The notes: generated by a model from the sequence alone, not told the origin. 64,000 nt of DNA from Bifidobacterium minimum (GCF_000741645.1 NZ_JGZD01000006.1:1-64000), one strand, 5' to 3'. Shown: positions 44,012-53,070, numbered from the stretch's first letter. Numbers and translations are program-made.

Positions 44012-45348
44012 ATGGACAATACGCCAACGGCGTCTTACGGTTGGCCCGCTGGCTGCCGGCCGTGGCATGTCTGCCGTTGATGGCGGAGTCCGCTGTTATG
44101 TATGCGTGGGGACAGTCCGGATGGCCGTCGCTGGTGGTGACGTTGCTGATGACATTGGCATGCCTGGGCGTCGCGTTGCGCAGCGACCTTGCCTGGCTGG
44201 TCGTGTTCCTGTGGCTGGTCCTGCAGATCCTGCCATTCCCGGTGATGACCACCAGTGTCGTTCCTCCCCTATTGGCGACGCTGCTGATTCTCGGATGCAT
44301 CGGCGCCGTCCAAGGGGTGCTCGCCGCTCTGATCGCCTTGACAGGCTATCTTCCCGCACTCTCTCGAGGCGGCACGACGCACATGCCGATCGATGCGATC
44401 TTCATCCAGTTTGGCTTCTTCATGCTCGCCGTGGGCGCTGGAATCGTTTGGGGTTCGTATCAACGCCGAACGCGGCGCGAGCGGCGCAGGGCCAGCCAGA
44501 CGTACCAGCGCAATGCCTTGCGGGTGGCCGACCGGTTGCACAATTCCGTGGCCAACGACCTCGTCTATCTCGACCGGGTGCTCGCGGGCGATAAGCTGAC
44601 TTCCGATCAGATCGAACAAGCCCGGAACGTGCTCTCTTCCGCCCTAGGCAAAGTGCACCAGGTTATCGACGAACTCGCCGTCAGCACACCCGGCAATGCC
44701 GACACGTCATCCGATTCCCATCAAGAGGAACGGCTGCCCCGTCTTTTTTCCTCGTGGGATCGCAAACTCGCCCAAGCCGGTTTCACGGGTGGTTCGCTGT
44801 TGGATGAGCACACCGATCTGGCTTGGATGGGCCGGCAGGCCGCGGAATCCCTCACCGGCATGATCGATGAAATCTACGGCAACATCCTCAAACACGCCGA
44901 CCCGGGCGACGGCTACTGCGTCAGCCTGACGGACGATGGTGGTCGACTCGTCATCTCGGTCGCGGACTCGCCCGCCGACATGCCACGCCATGATGGGCAT
45001 GAGGGCACGGGCATCACACGATGCCGTCGGTGGGCTGCGCAACTACGAGGGAACCTGGATGTGAGTCAGGACGATCACCAATGGACCATGACCATCACCA
45101 TCCCCCACCCCGATGCACTGGCGGATCATTTGCCCCAAGAGCACCACGGCCAATGGATCCGACCGTTACAGGTCACCACCAGAGACTGCGAGGCCCCACC
45201 CCAAGCCAAGGACGAAGCTTCTGAAACGGTCCCGGCGGAAGGCGGAGCCACAACCGCGGCACTGACCAACAGTCCGGCGACAACACGCGCCACACTAGCC
45301 ATGGCAATCCCTTCAAATCAAATCCCTTTATTACCACCGGAATTATAA
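43984..45348 (+). CDS. Sensor histidine kinase of the bacteriocin locus
   Basis: Membrane sensor of 454 residues (a second Met eight codons on, MNGQYANG, is also possible). Four to five N-terminal helices occupy residues about 20-160 with no large sensing domain. The phospho-acceptor His lies in ALRVADRLHNSVANDLVYLDRVL, and a divergent HATPase follows with the N-box EIYGNILKHADPGD and G-box GTGITRCRRWAAQL. This resembles NarL-partner kinases in peptide-sensing loci. The C-terminal 70 residues are low-complexity. It overlaps the regulator gene, so both are made together. Confidence 0.87.
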   Translation: MHTQAPAAMNGQYANGVLRLARWLPAVACLPLMAESAVMYAWGQSGWPSLVVTLLMTLACLGVALRSDLAWLVVFLWLVLQILPFPVMTTSVVPPLLATLLILGCIGAVQGVLAALIALTGYLPALSRGGTTHMPIDAIFIQFGFFMLAVGAGIVWGSYQRRTRRERRRASQTYQRNALRVADRLHNSVANDLVYLDRVLAGDKLTSDQIEQARNVLSSALGKVHQVIDELAVSTPGNADTSSDSHQEERLPRLFSSWDRKLAQAGFTGGSLLDEHTDLAWMGRQAAESLTGMIDEIYGNILKHADPGDGYCVSLTDDGGRLVISVADSPADMPRHDGHEGTGITRCRRWAAQLRGNLDVSQDDHQWTMTITIPHPDALADHLPQEHHGQWIRPLQVTTRDCEAPPQAKDEASETVPAEGGATTAALTNSPATTRATLAMAIPSNQIPLLPPEL

Positions 45349-45433
45349 GGACAGCGAGAACGGTTGCGCTTCCCTTTGCCGCACCACGTACGGCAAAGGC
45401 TTGCAGAGCTTTTCTCAAGCGTCTTATTTTTAC

Positions 45434-45464
45434 ATCTGACAGACGTTTTGTCCGTCTGTCAGAT
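45434..45464. promoter_or_regulatory. Perfect palindrome upstream of the bacteriocin gene
   Basis: ATCTGACAGACG and CGTCTGTCAGAT are exact inverted copies around TTTTGTC, 40-70 bases before the bacteriocin start. Placement and symmetry suit a binding site for the response regulator dimer. It could also act as a terminator for the kinase gene, but no T-run follows. Confidence 0.55.
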
Positions 45465-45510
45465 CGCAACCAATAACAAATGATACAGAGCTGAAAGGAG
45501 ATTGATGATT

Positions 45511-45807
45511 ATGAACAAATTAGGTAAGGTGGTTGCTTCCACAGTAGCTACTATCGGTTTAACGGCTTCTTTTGCCGGAGTGGCGATGGCTGCAGTTGTG
45601 AACGTGGATGGTGGATCGTGGGATTATGGATCGAACACCATTAACGTTTGGTCTAACTACACTCATCCGAGCCGGCGCCATGGGTCAACTGCTGTGGCAG
45701 GCAGCGACAGGGTCTACTCCGGTGACACGGCTGCGGGAAGAACGTCATTCGCAAGTTTGTACAAAATGCCATGGACACACGGTTCCTCGTATTACAACTT
45801 CTTGTGA
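45511..45807 (+). CDS. Lactococcin-972-family bacteriocin precursor
   Basis: Secreted peptide of 98 residues. A classical Sec signal (MNKLGKVVASTVATIGLTA, then SFAGVAMA with cleavage after AMA) leads to a mature part of about 72 residues rich in Gly/Ser/Tyr/Trp: GGSWDYGSNTINVWSNYTHP and C-terminal HGSSYYNFL. Lactococcin 972 has the same plan, including the W-x-x-G start, SNYxHxSxxHxxxV region and terminal SFYYNFW-like motif; it is an unmodified, Sec-secreted bacteriocin that blocks septum formation through lipid II. AAAGGAG lies 10 bases upstream of this ATG; an ATG at 45505 is also possible. Followed by the family's conserved membrane protein and ATPase. Confidence 0.87.
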   Translation: MNKLGKVVASTVATIGLTASFAGVAMAAVVNVDGGSWDYGSNTINVWSNYTHPSRRHGSTAVAGSDRVYSGDTAAGRTSFASLYKMPWTHGSSYYNFL

Positions 45808-45831
45808 CTCCATATAGAATGGTCCAGTATC

Positions 45832-47970
45832 GTGCTCAATAAGAGTCTTCGTCTTTCTTGTGTCATAGTCTGCATCTTCTCGGGATTGCTGAGTTTCTTT
45901 GTGCTGTTCTCCTATGAGAAGTACGCTCCCGTGGGTCCTGCCTGGCATATTGAAATACTCGATGGTGAAACCTCCGGGCAGGTTCCGGTGACCCAAGTGA
46001 ACAAAGCGATCGGCTCTTATGGCCACGACCACGGGATCGATGTGGTTCGACGTGTCGCCGATCCTGACAAGCCCCAGACGATATCGCACATCTACGTGGT
46101 GGCATCGTCTGGGGGCTCTTTTGTCAGGCAGTGGTTGAAAGACGGTTATCGTAGCTTCAACCCTTCGATCTCATACCGCATCCATACTGAAGATGAGTCG
46201 GCTGACACCAGTCCTTCAGGCGAGTATTTCACCAGCGGTTCAGAAGCGGACGCCAGAGGTTTGATGCGGCTTCTGAACGGTTTCGGCTTCACCACCGCGA
46301 GTTTCCAGAGCGTCATCGAGCCCAGCGTAGTGCTCGGGTTATTGGGCACCGGCGGAATGTCTCTGCTGGCGGCGCCGCTCACGGTGCTGGTTCTCCTCGT
46401 TGCGCTGGTGGCCGTGGGCACGGCTGCCAATAATCGTGGCTACGCGGTTCAGCGTCTCCAAGGGCGAAGACGCTGCGAGGCTCTTGCATTCGATTTGTCG
46501 GCGTTGGGTAAGTTCTACCTACAATCACTGGGCGTTCTGGCCGTTCTGGCCGTCGTGGGCTCCTTCTTTTACAATCATTGGCATCAATTGGGCGTATGGC
46601 TGTTGCTGTGGCTGGCCGCGACATGCATGGGGGCACTGCTCGCCTTGGCCACGCACGCACTGACGCTGGTGGTGGTGTGGCATTCATCTCTCCAACAGGC
46701 TCTAAAAGGAGCGGGATCATCACGTTGGATGCTGGCCTGCGTATATGTGGTGAGAATCCTGTCATTGTTCATGGTGTTCGTCGTTTGCGCCCTCGCGGTC
46801 AACGACACGGTGACACTGGTCAAAGCGCAGCAACGCTACGACCTATGGTCGGGGGCGACCCAGCTCGGCAAAATCTCTTTGGGTGGAGGAACCTTCTCCG
46901 CCGACGGCCAGTCTGACATGAAAGCAACCGTTAAGCGGGTCGGAACATGGGAAAAGGATCTGAACGAGCAGGGAAAACTGCTCATATCGGTCGCCAATCC
47001 CGGATCCGGCATGAGCAACAACAAAGACCTGACCCTCCATGGTCAGCCCCACGACGTCCTCTACGTAAATGACGCCTACCTGCGTCTGCAGAAGGTAACC
47101 GATACCCATGGCCAAAGAATTCACGCTCCTCGCCAGAGCACGGGGGTAACAATCGTGATTCCCGAGTCCTATATGGACGAGAAAGCGCAGATAATCGACG
47201 TGATCGCCAAGGATATGGACTCGCGCGGGCAGTACAGCACAACCGATCGCAACGCTAAACCCAGCATCGACGTGGTCACCGCGCCGGCAGGGCAGAAGCG
47301 TTTCACTTACACCGCTGCCGATATTCGCACACTCCCGGGAGCGTATCAGCCCGAGTCGGTAATCCACGACCCGATCCTGGTTGTTCTGCCCACGAATACG
47401 CCTTTCCTCCCTGATGGTGACTACTACGGATATACGACGTGGGGAAGCATCCTGGCAATGAATACACGCCAGGCCATCGCAGATATGAAGGCGAGGCCGC
47501 AATTGACCCGGGATGTGTTGGGCATCAGTCCGGCAGCCCAAAACGCTGCGGAGGACCTTGCGACTGCCCACTTGTCGCTGGCGACCAGCATCCTCAACGT
47601 CTTGCTGGGCCTGTCGGCCACCCTGGTCACGACCATTGGATTGGCTGTGGTATATACCCGCCGCCGAGCGCAGTTCATCTTCGCCGCGCGCATCAGCGGA
47701 TGGCGGTATCCGACCATGTTCCGACGCCTGTTCACCTTTGACGCGATGATGACCACCTTCATCGTCGCCGGGGTAAGTATCGGGCTCTGGGCCATTCTCG
47801 GATCCCTTACCACCGCGGGGGTCGCCGAGAGTCCCGCCATCGGCGTTCTGCGTCTCATCATTCCCATAGCCGGACCGCTGGTTGCCACCGGAGCCGTTGG
47901 TGTGCTGGTCGGCTCGGTTTTCTGGTGCGCCAACACCATCGTCGCCGCGCATAGTGCCGATGTGGCATAA
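45832..47970 (+). CDS. Bacteriocin-associated integral membrane protein (DUF1430-type)
   Basis: Large membrane protein of 712 residues with one N-terminal helix, an extracytoplasmic segment, three to four helices around residues 160-325, a second large extracytoplasmic domain, and about three helices at the C-terminus. This matches the permease-like partner always found next to lactococcin-972-type genes, thought to give immunity and/or export with the following ATPase. Start is GTG 24 bases after the bacteriocin stop; the ribosome site is weak, suggesting coupling. Function by family context only. Confidence 0.85.
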   Translation: MLNKSLRLSCVIVCIFSGLLSFFVLFSYEKYAPVGPAWHIEILDGETSGQVPVTQVNKAIGSYGHDHGIDVVRRVADPDKPQTISHIYVVASSGGSFVRQWLKDGYRSFNPSISYRIHTEDESADTSPSGEYFTSGSEADARGLMRLLNGFGFTTASFQSVIEPSVVLGLLGTGGMSLLAAPLTVLVLLVALVAVGTAANNRGYAVQRLQGRRRCEALAFDLSALGKFYLQSLGVLAVLAVVGSFFYNHWHQLGVWLLLWLAATCMGALLALATHALTLVVVWHSSLQQALKGAGSSRWMLACVYVVRILSLFMVFVVCALAVNDTVTLVKAQQRYDLWSGATQLGKISLGGGTFSADGQSDMKATVKRVGTWEKDLNEQGKLLISVANPGSGMSNNKDLTLHGQPHDVLYVNDAYLRLQKVTDTHGQRIHAPRQSTGVTIVIPESYMDEKAQIIDVIAKDMDSRGQYSTTDRNAKPSIDVVTAPAGQKRFTYTAADIRTLPGAYQPESVIHDPILVVLPTNTPFLPDGDYYGYTTWGSILAMNTRQAIADMKARPQLTRDVLGISPAAQNAAEDLATAHLSLATSILNVLLGLSATLVTTIGLAVVYTRRRAQFIFAARISGWRYPTMFRRLFTFDAMMTTFIVAGVSIGLWAILGSLTTAGVAESPAIGVLRLIIPIAGPLVATGAVGVLVGSVFWCANTIVAAHSADVA

Positions 47971-47987
47971 GGAAAGGGCAATCAAAT

Positions 47988-48638
47988 ATGATCACCGTAA
48001 CGAACCTTTCAAAACGCTTTGGAGATCACACCGTCTGGTCGAATCTGAACACGAACTTCGACAAAGGCCAACTCCACGCGATCACCGGGCCATCAGGTTC
48101 AGGCAAGACCACTCTGCTCAACTGCATCGGACTGCTGGAAAAACCCACTTCCGGATCCATCGATCTGGACGGGCGGCCCCTCATCGGCATAAGCTCCGGC
48201 GCATGCCAACGGTATAGAAGAACCCGTCTGGGCTATCTCTTCCAGAACTACGCGCTCGTCGAGAACGCCACCGTATCCTTCAATCTGCGCATCGCCCTTG
48301 GACCTGGCCGCCTGACGAAAGCGAAAAAAGCCGCGCAGGCGTCCGCCCTCGATACGGTAGGTCTGAGCGGTTATGAGCGACGGCCCATCTATGAGCTTTC
48401 CGGTGGCGAGCAGCAGCGCGTGGCCCTCGCGCGCCTCATCGTCAAGCAGTCCGACATCATCATGGCCGACGAGCCGACCGGCGCGCTCGACGACGCCAAC
48501 TCCAGCATGGTCATCGACACCCTCAGAACCATGGCAGACCAAGGCGCCACCATACTCATCGCCACGCACGACCACACCGTCATCGACGCGTGCGACACAA
48601 CGCTCAATGTCAACCATCCTGTGACCGGCAGTGTGTGA
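47988..48638 (+). CDS. Bacteriocin ABC transporter ATP-binding protein (lactococcin-972 group)
   Basis: LolD/MacB-type ATPase of 216 residues energising the preceding membrane protein. Walker A GPSGSGKTTLLNCIG, Q-loop YLFQNYALVENATV, signature LSGGEQQRVALARLI, Walker B IIMADEPTGALDD, switch His in IATHDHTVID. Start follows AAGGAAAGG. The stop lies in a perfect 14-base tandem duplication (48621-48648). Last gene of the bacteriocin operon. Confidence 0.93.
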   Translation: MITVTNLSKRFGDHTVWSNLNTNFDKGQLHAITGPSGSGKTTLLNCIGLLEKPTSGSIDLDGRPLIGISSGACQRYRRTRLGYLFQNYALVENATVSFNLRIALGPGRLTKAKKAAQASALDTVGLSGYERRPIYELSGGEQQRVALARLIVKQSDIIMADEPTGALDDANSSMVIDTLRTMADQGATILIATHDHTVIDACDTTLNVNHPVTGSV

Positions 48639-48648
48639 CCGGCAGTGT
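48621..48648. repeat. Perfect 14-base duplication spanning the stop codon of the bacteriocin ATPase gene
   Basis: GTGACCGGCAGTGT occurs at 48621-48634 and 48635-48648; the stop TGA (48636-48638) is inside the second copy. The rest of 48649-48827 holds no gene that I recognise. Confidence 0.85.
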
Positions 48649-48827
48649 AAGAAGTGAACCGGAGCGGAACTGATCGGGTGCTACAGGGGCGGCGAGGGGG
48701 GCGGATGCCCCCTTCACGGGTTTCTCCTCTGATCCGCTGATCGCGGCTGTCATCGTTGGATCGCTTGTGGTCGTCTTCACTTCGGTGCTCCCGGCATGCG
48801 CTCTTTCGCGTTGATGAAAGGCGAAAG

Positions 48828-48900
48828 TGCCCCCCCTCGGATTCGAACCGAGAACCCACGACTTAAAAGGACGCTGCTCTAACCATTGAGCCAGAGGGGC
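48828..48900 (-). tRNA. tRNA-Lys (anticodon UUU)
   Basis: On the minus strand a 73-base cloverleaf is readable: acceptor GCCCCTC paired with GGGGGGC, D-arm with GGTTA, anticodon loop CTTTTAA (anticodon UUU), and T-arm CTCGG-TTCGAAT-CCGAG. CCA is not encoded. Confidence 0.95.
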
Positions 48901-48911
48901 AACGAGGAAAG

Positions 48912-48917
48912 ATTATA
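48912..48917 (-). promoter_or_regulatory. -10 element of tRNA-Lys
   Basis: A consensus TATAAT on the minus strand lies 12 bases upstream of the mature tRNA 5' end. No good -35 box is visible. Confidence 0.5.
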
Positions 48918-48975
48918 GCATAACGCTCGGTTGACGCGCAGAAGCGTTTCCGCCCCGATTCGTGGATGGAGTTCC

Positions 48976-50004
48976 CTAGTTGAATCCGACGACGCGCTCG
49001 GCCACCCGGTATCCGCGGCGGATGATGAGTCTGCCCGTGTGTCCGGGAAGATTGATCGCCCGGGAGATGAGCTTGTGCCGCACATCGTGCCCTATCCGCG
49101 GTGAGAACGCGTCGATGTCCTTCCACAACTGCTGCTTGGCCTCGTAGTTCTTCGGATCTTTGGACAGGATGAGGAACACGCTGGTGACAAGGCTGTTGAT
49201 GGCAAGGAAGTGGATCATGTACCGGTACAGCCCATCGGGCACGGTGCCCTTCTCAGGAGTGGCAAGCGTCATCAGTCTGTTCACGCGTCGCAGCTGGTCG
49301 ACCCGGCGGATCATCACATCGGTCTGCACGGACTGGCCGTCACGGCCGATGAAGTAATGGTAGAAGGGCGTGTCCAGGTACATGATGCTCGTCACCCAGG
49401 GGAAGGGCTGGTACGAGTAGATGAAGTCCACGTAGAAGGTGTGCTCAGGCAGGCGCATGCCCGACGCTCTCACCACCTCGGTGCGGAACGTCAGCGCATG
49501 CATGATCATGTACTGTGCGATGCCGAAATGTCCCAGATCGTTCCATCCGAGAAGCTTGTTGGTCTTCATCACGTTCGTGAACCGCACGACATGTTTGACG
49601 CGCTTGCCGACCTTGTCGTAGACGTAGTCCGTGACCAGCAGATCGACCGGCGATGGGCTTTCGGCCTGTTTCGTGAGGGTCTCTATGACGCGGCGCAGGG
49701 AGTCCGCTCCCACCCAGTCGTCGGCGTCCACCACTTTGACGTACAGCCCGCGCGCTCGGTCGATACCCGTGTTGACGGCACCACCGTGCCCCTTGTTGGT
49801 CTGGTGGACGACGCGAATGATATTGGGGAATTTGCGCGCCAGAACGTCAGCGAGGTGTGCGGTGCCGTCCGACGATCCGTCGTCGACGATGATCACTTCG
49901 ATGCGGTCGGTGTATTCGGTGGACGTCAACGAACCCACGCAGCGGCCCAGATAGGTCTCCATGTTGTAGGCGGGGATCACGAAGGTGAGAAGAGGATGAT
50001 CCAT
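48976..50004 (-). CDS. Family 2 glycosyltransferase
   Basis: GT-A transferase of 342 residues: LLTFVIPAYNMETYLGRCVGSL, VIIVDDGSSDGTAHLADVLA, KGHGGAVNTGIDRARG and the metal site VKVVDADDWV. The C-terminal half resembles EPS/teichoic-type GT2 proteins. It is high-GC like the chromosome and separate from the AT-rich EPS cluster, so it probably belongs to another cell-wall glycan. A start with AAGGAC directly before ATG is acceptable. Confidence 0.88.
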   Translation of the reverse strand: MDHPLLTFVIPAYNMETYLGRCVGSLTSTEYTDRIEVIIVDDGSSDGTAHLADVLARKFPNIIRVVHQTNKGHGGAVNTGIDRARGLYVKVVDADDWVGADSLRRVIETLTKQAESPSPVDLLVTDYVYDKVGKRVKHVVRFTNVMKTNKLLGWNDLGHFGIAQYMIMHALTFRTEVVRASGMRLPEHTFYVDFIYSYQPFPWVTSIMYLDTPFYHYFIGRDGQSVQTDVMIRRVDQLRRVNRLMTLATPEKGTVPDGLYRYMIHFLAINSLVTSVFLILSKDPKNYEAKQQLWKDIDAFSPRIGHDVRHKLISRAINLPGHTGRLIIRRGYRVAERVVGFN

Positions 50005-50149
50005 TGTCCTTATGCGTCCTTCTGATCCATGCGGGATTCGTTGCGGTCGGCTGGCTGATGCCGGTGGCGGGTGGCGTCGTCCATGCGCGGCTGCGCGCGG
50101 ACTGCCCGCTGCCCTCGTGAGGCCGTGTCTCCCGAGGGGCCATCGGGAC

Positions 50150-51169
50150 CTAACCTAGCATGTCCTCGGTTGGGGCGACAGGATCCCCGGTTCCCCCCAT
50201 CGATGCGACGGCATGGGAATTGGCGGATGAGACGGTGCCGGTGGCGGTCTTGGAGTCGGTGGTGATGACGGTGGTGCCGGCGTCGATGACGGTGGCGGAG
50301 TCGGAGTCGGCGTCTGCGTCTGCGGTGTCGGTGGATGCGGCCGAGACGGCGACATCGTCCCGGGATGGGGTCGTGGTGGATGGCGCGTCCGCGGAGGCGC
50401 CCCTCGCCGCATTCACAGCCGCATGCGTATCCGTCCCGGTGTCCTTGTCCGTGGGCGCTCCGTGGTCGGAATCCCCGTCCTTGCCGGCATCGTGGGCGGC
50501 GTGTTTCTGCGCCTCGGCCATGCGTCTTTCCTGGAGCCTTCGTGCCCTCGCGCCCTCATATCGAAGCTCCGGTTTGGCCTCCAGCCGGGAGAGCCCGTGC
50601 CACGCCAGATTGACGATGTGCGCCGCGAGCTGCTCCTTGCTCACCTTGCGTTGGTTGGCCCAGTACTGTCCGGTGAAGACGGTCAGCCCCACGAGCATCT
50701 GGGCGTAGTAGGGCGCGCCTTTGGCCGGCAGATGCTGCTGATGGAACCACTGTGCGAGTATCTGCTCGACCCTGACGCTTACGTCCCCCAGAAGCGAGCT
50801 GAAGGATCCCGCCGGGTCGGTGCTCGGGGAGTCGCGGACGAGTATCTGGAATCCCTCGGTGTTCTCCTCTATATAGGTAAGGAGCGCCAGCGCGGCCCGC
50901 TCCACGATCTGGCGCGGGTGGGCGTCGGTGTCCAGCAGGGCTCCGGCCAGGGCTTCGGTCAGCGATCGCATCTCCCTATCGACGATGACGGCGTACAGCC
51001 CTTCCTTGCCGCCGAAGTGCTCGTACACGATGGGCTTGCTCACCTTGGCGCTGGAGGCGATCTCCTCCACGCTCACGGCTTCGAAGCCTTTCGAGGCGAA
51101 CAGGGAACGTCCGACGTCGATGAGTTGTTCGCGCCGTTGATAGGATGTCATCCTCGATGCGTTGGCCAT
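50150..51169 (-). CDS. TetR-family regulator with long low-complexity tail
   Basis: N-terminal TetR helix-turn-helix (residues about 8-58: RREQLIDVGRSLFASKGFEA and AKVSKPIVYEHFGGKEGLYA) followed by a ligand-binding helical region to about residue 215. The last 110 residues are Ala/Thr/Asp/Ser-rich and would be disordered, unusual for a 200-220-residue family. It lies between the glycosyltransferase and divergent ftsY. Target genes unknown. Confidence 0.85.
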   Translation of the reverse strand: MANASRMTSYQRREQLIDVGRSLFASKGFEAVSVEEIASSAKVSKPIVYEHFGGKEGLYAVIVDREMRSLTEALAGALLDTDAHPRQIVERAALALLTYIEENTEGFQILVRDSPSTDPAGSFSSLLGDVSVRVEQILAQWFHQQHLPAKGAPYYAQMLVGLTVFTGQYWANQRKVSKEQLAAHIVNLAWHGLSRLEAKPELRYEGARARRLQERRMAEAQKHAAHDAGKDGDSDHGAPTDKDTGTDTHAAVNAARGASADAPSTTTPSRDDVAVSAASTDTADADADSDSATVIDAGTTVITTDSKTATGTVSSANSHAVASMGGTGDPVAPTEDMLG

Positions 51170-51342
51170 GCCTCCAGTGTGGCACGGTGGGCGGATGGAC
51201 TTCGCGGATTCGTCGATGGATCGTCTCGTCGCTTGTCTTTACCATCTGTTCTGCCATCTGTTCTGCCGTCTGTCCGACTGCGGGCACGGCTCCGCGCCCG
51301 GCCGCCGGATCGCGTGTCCCTTTGCGCCTTTAGTCTGGTTGT

Positions 51343-52746
51343 ATGCCAGACTCAATGATCATCGTCCTCTCCGTCATCGCGGTCGTGCTGGTGGCGGTCG
51401 TCGCGGGCGTCGCTTTCGCCGTCCATGCCCGTAGGAGGGTAGATTCGCCCGGGACGGGAGCATCCGACGTCTCCGATGTCCCATCGTCCGCCCGGGATTC
51501 CGCCCGCCGGACGGGAGCTTCGGCCGGGTCCGAGCCGGCCGGGTCCGGGTCCTCCCTGACCACAGTGTCCGTTTCATCGTCGCGGCCGGAGCCGCCCGCG
51601 CAGCCGGAGCCGCCCGCGCAGCCGGAGCCGCCGATTTCGCGCGCTCCAGAGATAAAGGGCTCGCTCAGGGACGAGCCATCAGGAATCCAGCCGGAGTCGC
51701 GGGAACCCGCTCCTTCCGCGCCTGCGCCTTCGGAGCCGGACGGTTCCGCATCGAGTGGTTCCGCGTCGGACGGTTCGCAAGATGCCCCGGGGAGCCGACC
51801 GGTTGCGGCCGAGCGTCCCGAATCCTCGGCCTCCAGGTGGACGAGGCTGCGAGCCCGTCTTGCCTCATCGTCGAATCCCATCGGACGCACCCTGTTCTCG
51901 ATCCTCACCCGCGACAATCTGTCGGAGGAGGATTGGGAGGACGTCGAGGACACGTTGCTGATGGCCGACGTCGGCGCCGAGGCCACCGAAACCCTGGTGA
52001 GGGGATTGCGATCCGACGCGCGCGTCGTGGGGGCGAGCGATTCCGCCCAGGTGCGTGACGCGCTTCGTACGAGGCTGCTTGAAGTCGTCGGCGAGGACAC
52101 GGACCGTCGGCTCAACGCCGTCAAGCCCGACGCCACCTCGCCGTCCGTCATCATCATGGTCGGCGTCAACGGCACGGGGAAGACCACCACGGCCGGAAAG
52201 CTCGCGCGGCTCCTCGTGGCCGAGGGCAGGACGGTTATGATGGCCGCGGCGGACACCTTCCGTGCGGCCGCCGCCGACCAGCTCCAGACATGGGGGGCGA
52301 AGGTCGGCGTCCCCGTAGTCCGGTCCGACAGGGATGGGGCCGACCCGGCCTCCGTGGCCTTCGACGCCGCTGGGAAGGCTCTGGACAACGGCACCGACGT
52401 CCTGATCGTCGACACCGCAGGGCGTCTGCAGAACAAGGCGAACCTCATGGATGAACTCGGCAAGATACGTCGCGTCATCGAGAAGCGCGTGCCGGTGGCG
52501 GAGGTCCTCTTGGTGCTTGACGCCACGACGGGGCAGAACGGCCTGACGCAGGCGCGGGTCTTCGCCGAGGCCATCGGCGTCACGGGTGTCGTGCTCACGA
52601 AGCTCGACGGGTCGGCGAAGGGTGGGATCGTGGTGTCCGTCCAGAACGAGCTGCATGTTCCCGTCAAGCTCGTGGGATTGGGCGAGGGGCCTGACGACCT
52701 GGCGGTTTTCAATCCCTTGGGATTCGTCGACGGCCTGCTGGCGTAG
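51343..52746 (+). CDS. ftsY: Signal recognition particle receptor FtsY
   Basis: Membrane-associated SRP GTPase directing ribosome-nascent chains to the Sec translocon. One N-terminal helix (IIVLSVIAVVLVAVVAGVAFAV), an acidic/Pro-rich A-domain with repeated PEPPAQ units (about residues 30-165), then the NG domain: LSEEDWEDVEDTLLMADVG, P-loop VGVNGTGKTTTAGKLA, AADTFRAAAADQL, DTAGRLQNKANLMDEL, and TKLDGSAKGG. 467 residues, normal for bifidobacteria. First of a row continuing with amt, glnB and glnD. Confidence 0.96.
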   Translation: MPDSMIIVLSVIAVVLVAVVAGVAFAVHARRRVDSPGTGASDVSDVPSSARDSARRTGASAGSEPAGSGSSLTTVSVSSSRPEPPAQPEPPAQPEPPISRAPEIKGSLRDEPSGIQPESREPAPSAPAPSEPDGSASSGSASDGSQDAPGSRPVAAERPESSASRWTRLRARLASSSNPIGRTLFSILTRDNLSEEDWEDVEDTLLMADVGAEATETLVRGLRSDARVVGASDSAQVRDALRTRLLEVVGEDTDRRLNAVKPDATSPSVIIMVGVNGTGKTTTAGKLARLLVAEGRTVMMAAADTFRAAAADQLQTWGAKVGVPVVRSDRDGADPASVAFDAAGKALDNGTDVLIVDTAGRLQNKANLMDELGKIRRVIEKRVPVAEVLLVLDATTGQNGLTQARVFAEAIGVTGVVLTKLDGSAKGGIVVSVQNELHVPVKLVGLGEGPDDLAVFNPLGFVDGLLA

Positions 52747-52884
52747 AAGCGTCGACCGCGACGCGGACGGTTCACGCCGATCTCCTCGGCGACCGCGAGG
52801 GATGCGCCTTTCCCGAAGGTCCGTCGTCATTCCGCCGATTCCGCCGCGTGCGCGAAGGCATTCACAGGTGTTTCCGTGATTCGG

Positions 52885-52921
52885 GTAACGTGTTCGTAAC
52901 ATGATGTAACGTTTTGAAAAC
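52885..52921. promoter_or_regulatory. GlnR-box-like repeats upstream of the ammonium transporter
   Basis: GTAAC occurs at 52885, 52896 and 52906, followed by GAAAAC at 52916, with spacers of five or six bases. This matches the actinobacterial GlnR pattern GTnAC-n6-GAAAC reasonably well. It is 150-190 bases before the amt start, in a gap (52747-53070) that holds no gene. Nitrogen control of amt-glnB-glnD is the likely meaning. Confidence 0.5.
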
Positions 52922-53070
52922 TCTGGTGGCTTTGCATGTGCATTGTTGGCCTTGTGCATCCTTATTCATTCACGTCGTGGATGGGTGCGGAGGAGATAGA
53001 AGGGGCCACTGGGGACCCCGTCCGCCATGGACAGGGCGTTCGCAAAACGAGGTCAGAGAGGGAGGTAGAT

